The translations under genes were made by a program, and so were the position numbers. Positions 6,470 to 8,387 of a stretch of 8,387 nucleotides of DNA are shown here, piece by piece. The notes under the pieces were generated by a model. It did not search any database. It saw nothing but the letters and a program-made list of their open reading frames with translations, and was not told where the DNA came from. The DNA comes from an uncultured bacterium (GTDB lineage Bacteria > Bdellovibrionota_C > UBA2361 > SZUA-149 > CALKYB01). The stretch is from assembly GCA_938003565.1 (NCBI GenBank), contig CALKYB010000199.1, positions 1-8,387 of the forward strand, written 5' to 3'. Numbering within the stretch: the stretch's first letter is position 1; every line of letters starts with the position of its first letter.

Positions 6470-6516
6470 GCCAAGTCCAAGTGGCCTCACGACTGCCCCT
6501 TGTAGGTGAAAATCAA

Positions 6517-7914
6517 TCAAGACCCCTTACTCCGCTTTTTCTTAACAAGTTCACGATACTTCTCAAGTCGAGGTCCAATCTGCGCTTCAAGAGCACGATC
6601 AGTAGGCTTGTAGTAAACTTCACCCACCAATTTGTCAGGAAGGTAGTCTTCAATAGAAAAACCACCTTCTTCATTGTGAGGATAGTTGTAACCCAGAGAA
6701 TTGCCCTGTTTGAGCATTAGGTCGGTAGGAGCATTTCTTAGCTTTCTTGGTATCTCTAACTCTCTATTCTCTCCAACAACCCTCTCCACTGTTCTTAGAG
6801 CCTTATAGCTGGCATTCGATTTTGATGCGCAGGCCAAATAGACTACAGCCTGCGCCATACAAATACGCCCCTCTGGAAGACCAACTCGCTCTACTGCGAG
6901 ATCACAATTAATAGCAATCTCCAAAGCTCTTGGATCACAACCACAATCTTCTGAGGCAAAGATAATCATTCTTCTCGTTAAAAATTGCGGATCCTCTCCA
7001 GCTTCCAAAGCGCTAACTAGATAAAAAAGAGAAGCATCAGGATCAGAACCACGCATACTCTTAATAAACGCTGAAATCGTATCGTAATGATAATCCCCGT
7101 CCTGGTCGAAACGCAGGGGTTGAGCCCCAGAATTGGCCTTTGCAAGAGCCAAATCAATGGTACTTACGTTGTCTGCCTTTGCCACACTCGCTACCCACTC
7201 AAGCGCAGTAAGTGCCCGCCTGGCGTCTCCTCCAGAAAAAGAGGCAATATAACTCCTAGCCTCATCTGTGATAGATAGACCCCACTCCCCAAGACCATGA
7301 GCAGAGTCAACTAAAGCCCGATCTAGTAAACTCTCTATCTGAGTGTCATCAATTTGCTGAAGCTCTAAAACCCGTAATCGGCTTAGTAAAGCATTTCTCA
7401 ATCGAAAACTAACATTCTCTGTTGTCTGACCAATAATAGTTAAAAGCCCACTTTCTAAATGAGGCAAAAATGCATCTTGTTGAGACTTGTTAAAGCGGTG
7501 GATCTCATCAACTAAAACAATAGTCCGCTGAGCAGACTCTACTAAGGCTTTCTCAGCATCAGAGACTACTTGCCTTAACTCCTTTACCCCATCAAGCACA
7601 CCAGAGAGCCTCACAAACCTACTACCAGTTTGATTAGCGATTACGCGAGCGATTGTTGTTTTACCAACCCCTGGGGGCCCAGTTAGAACAACTGAAGGTA
7701 TATGGGAGTCAGAGCTCCTCAGAATCTTGCCAAAAGCTGAATTCGGACCAACTATCTTGTCTTGACCGACGATGTCATCCAAATTCTTTGGCCGCATCCT
7801 CTCTGCTAAAGGCACAAGCGAGAGACTACTGTTCTCAAAAGAAAAAGAGCCCGCCGAATCCGGCAGGCTCTTTTTGAATAAAGCTGATTGTTTGAAAGAT
7901 TTATTACTGCTCAT
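6517..7914 (-). CDS. rarA: RarA/MgsA replication-associated recombination ATPase
   Basis: AAA+ clamp-loader-like ATPase (RarA/MgsA/WRNIP1 family) that acts at stalled replication forks and binds single-stranded DNA-binding protein. Motifs: PLAERMRPKNLDDIVGQ (35-51), Walker A GPPGVGKTT (79-87), Walker B VLVDEIHRFNKSQQDAFLPH (133-152), sensor 1 IGQTTEN (161-167; usually IGATTEN), arginine finger region LLSRLR (176-181) and sensor 2 GGDARRAL (228-235). The C-terminal tetramerisation part includes SMRGSDPDASLFYL, EDCGCDPRAL and GYNYPHN. The length of 465 is slightly above the usual 440-450, because about 33 poorly conserved residues precede the PLAERMRP box. An intrinsic terminator sits inside those codons. 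A GTG at 7815 (codon 34) is an alternative start but has no good ribosome-binding site. The gap to the DUF481 stop is 43 bases, with no clear promoter. It is convergent with the TetR gene (47-base gap). Confidence 0.95.
   Translation of the reverse strand: MSSNKSFKQSALFKKSLPDSAGSFSFENSSLSLVPLAERMRPKNLDDIVGQDKIVGPNSAFGKILRSSDSHIPSVVLTGPPGVGKTTIARVIANQTGSRFVRLSGVLDGVKELRQVVSDAEKALVESAQRTIVLVDEIHRFNKSQQDAFLPHLESGLLTIIGQTTENVSFRLRNALLSRLRVLELQQIDDTQIESLLDRALVDSAHGLGEWGLSITDEARSYIASFSGGDARRALTALEWVASVAKADNVSTIDLALAKANSGAQPLRFDQDGDYHYDTISAFIKSMRGSDPDASLFYLVSALEAGEDPQFLTRRMIIFASEDCGCDPRALEIAINCDLAVERVGLPEGRICMAQAVVYLACASKSNASYKALRTVERVVGENRELEIPRKLRNAPTDLMLKQGNSLGYNYPHNEEGGFSIEDYLPDKLVGEVYYKPTDRALEAQIGPRLEKYRELVKKKRSKGS
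7842..7875 (-). terminator. strong intrinsic terminator inside the 5' end of rarA
   Basis: Read on the minus strand: stem GAGCCTGCCG, loop GATT, stem CGGCGGGCTC, then TTTTTCTTTT. The A's on the far side extend the pairing to 15 positions. The one imperfect pair is G-U in the minus-strand transcript but C-A in the plus-strand transcript. The T-tract is also longer on the minus side, so it points to minus-strand transcription, that is, the end of the DUF481 transcript 82 bases upstream. The plus-strand side also carries five T's and might work weakly in that direction. Confidence 0.8.
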
Positions 7915-7957
7915 CTATCTCTAACGAACTCACAACAATATCCCTAAAGCAGTCCTA

Positions 7958-8387
7958 TTAAAGGGCAACTTTAAGCGATGTAATAACAGACAAGTCATTT
8001 CTCTCTTTGTCCGCTCCAACTATGTTGATGTAGTCGTCACGTACAGCAAGCACCAATGACATAGAGCTAGACAAGGCAGCTTCAAGACCAGCTTCAGCAA
8101 CTAAAAAGTAGTCGTCGCTACTCTCAAATGAACCATTGTATGTAACCTGCTCAAAGAATTTAGCATTCGAGCTAATATCCCACTCACCACGCTGACTAGC
8201 AAACCAAGCCCAGTTGTCATCACTTTCATGACTAATTCTTTTGAAAACATAAGCAGGTCCAACTTCGACATTCAATCTAATGTCACCATCTGGAATAACT
8301 TTGTAACCAATAGGAAGACCAAGAGTCACTCGATACTGAATGTCCTGAATTGCATCATGTAAGAAGTCAACCTGAGCACCAGTATAC
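7958..8387 (-). CDS. DUF481-family predicted outer-membrane protein, 5' end beyond window
   Basis: About 142 C-terminal residues are visible. The frame stays open to the right edge and the start is not in view; the GTG at 8329 is only an internal codon. Alternating hydrophobic strands with YRVTLGLPIGYKVI, LNVEVGPAYVFKR, YLVAEAGLEAAL-like and NDLSVITSLKVAL segments match the C-terminal half of DUF481 (YdiY-like) proteins, which are predicted outer-membrane beta-barrels of unknown function, some of them salt-induced. The visible part ends in Leu rather than the usual terminal aromatic residue. The stop at 7958 is followed by an intrinsic terminator at 7842-7875, which lies within the next reading frame (rarA). 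Confidence 0.7.
   Translation of the reverse strand, partial: YTGAQVDFLHDAIQDIQYRVTLGLPIGYKVIPDGDIRLNVEVGPAYVFKRISHESDDNWAWFASQRGEWDISSNAKFFEQVTYNGSFESSDDYFLVAEAGLEAALSSSMSLVLAVRDDYINIVGADKERNDLSVITSLKVAL

Noticed and set aside
6478..6502. Imperfect hairpin CAAGTGGC/GCCCCTTG between the convergent TetR and rarA genes
   Set aside because: It has an internal mismatch, a 9-base loop and no T-tract on either strand; too weak to call a terminator.
6466..6720. 84-codon plus-strand frame at the end of the TetR gene
   Set aside because: It lies mostly antisense to the conserved C-terminus of rarA and has no recognisable protein features.

Overview
The window comes from a moderately AT-rich Gram-negative bacterium. 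The evidence is an exosortase/EpsI pair, which is found only in bacteria with an outer membrane, and a DUF481-type predicted outer-membrane barrel. Uup and RarA are too widespread to place it further. A proteobacterium or a member of the Verrucomicrobia/Lentisphaerae group would both fit, and the sequence alone does not decide between them. No tRNA, rRNA, CRISPR array, insertion sequence or integrase was seen.

Layout: (1) 1-1755, minus strand: a Uup-type ABC-F ATPase whose 3' end lies beyond the left edge. (2) 1756-2024: a divergent intergenic region with a strong imperfect hairpin and one perfect TATAAT on each strand. (3) 2025-3050, plus: a dihydrodipicolinate synthase/N-acetylneuraminate lyase-like TIM-barrel protein that seems to lack the Schiff-base lysine and the catalytic tyrosine. 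(4) 3408-4979, plus: an exosortase with an intact Cys/Arg/His triad, followed by an EpsI-family partner. The two are in the same frame, separated only by one TAA and 15 sense codons. (5) 5232-6469, plus: a compact regulatory unit made of a sigma-70-like promoter bracketed by two TTAAAC-N2-GTTTAA palindromes, an unrecognised 130-residue membrane protein, and a TetR-family repressor. (6) 6517-8387, minus: RarA (MgsA) clamp-loader-like ATPase, and upstream of it the C-terminal part of a DUF481 protein. A strong intrinsic terminator lies inside the first codons of the rarA reading frame.

How the genes work together: exosortase and EpsI very probably act as one inner-membrane protein-sorting unit, but no exopolysaccharide gene or PEP-CTERM substrate is visible here. 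The TetR repressor probably controls itself and the membrane protein through the two palindromes. Uup and RarA are housekeeping genome-maintenance or translation factors and need not be linked to the rest. Most worth following up are the two-operator TetR/membrane-protein unit, the terminator within the start of rarA, and the apparently inactive DapA-like protein. I did not find convincing evidence of a completely new multi-gene system.
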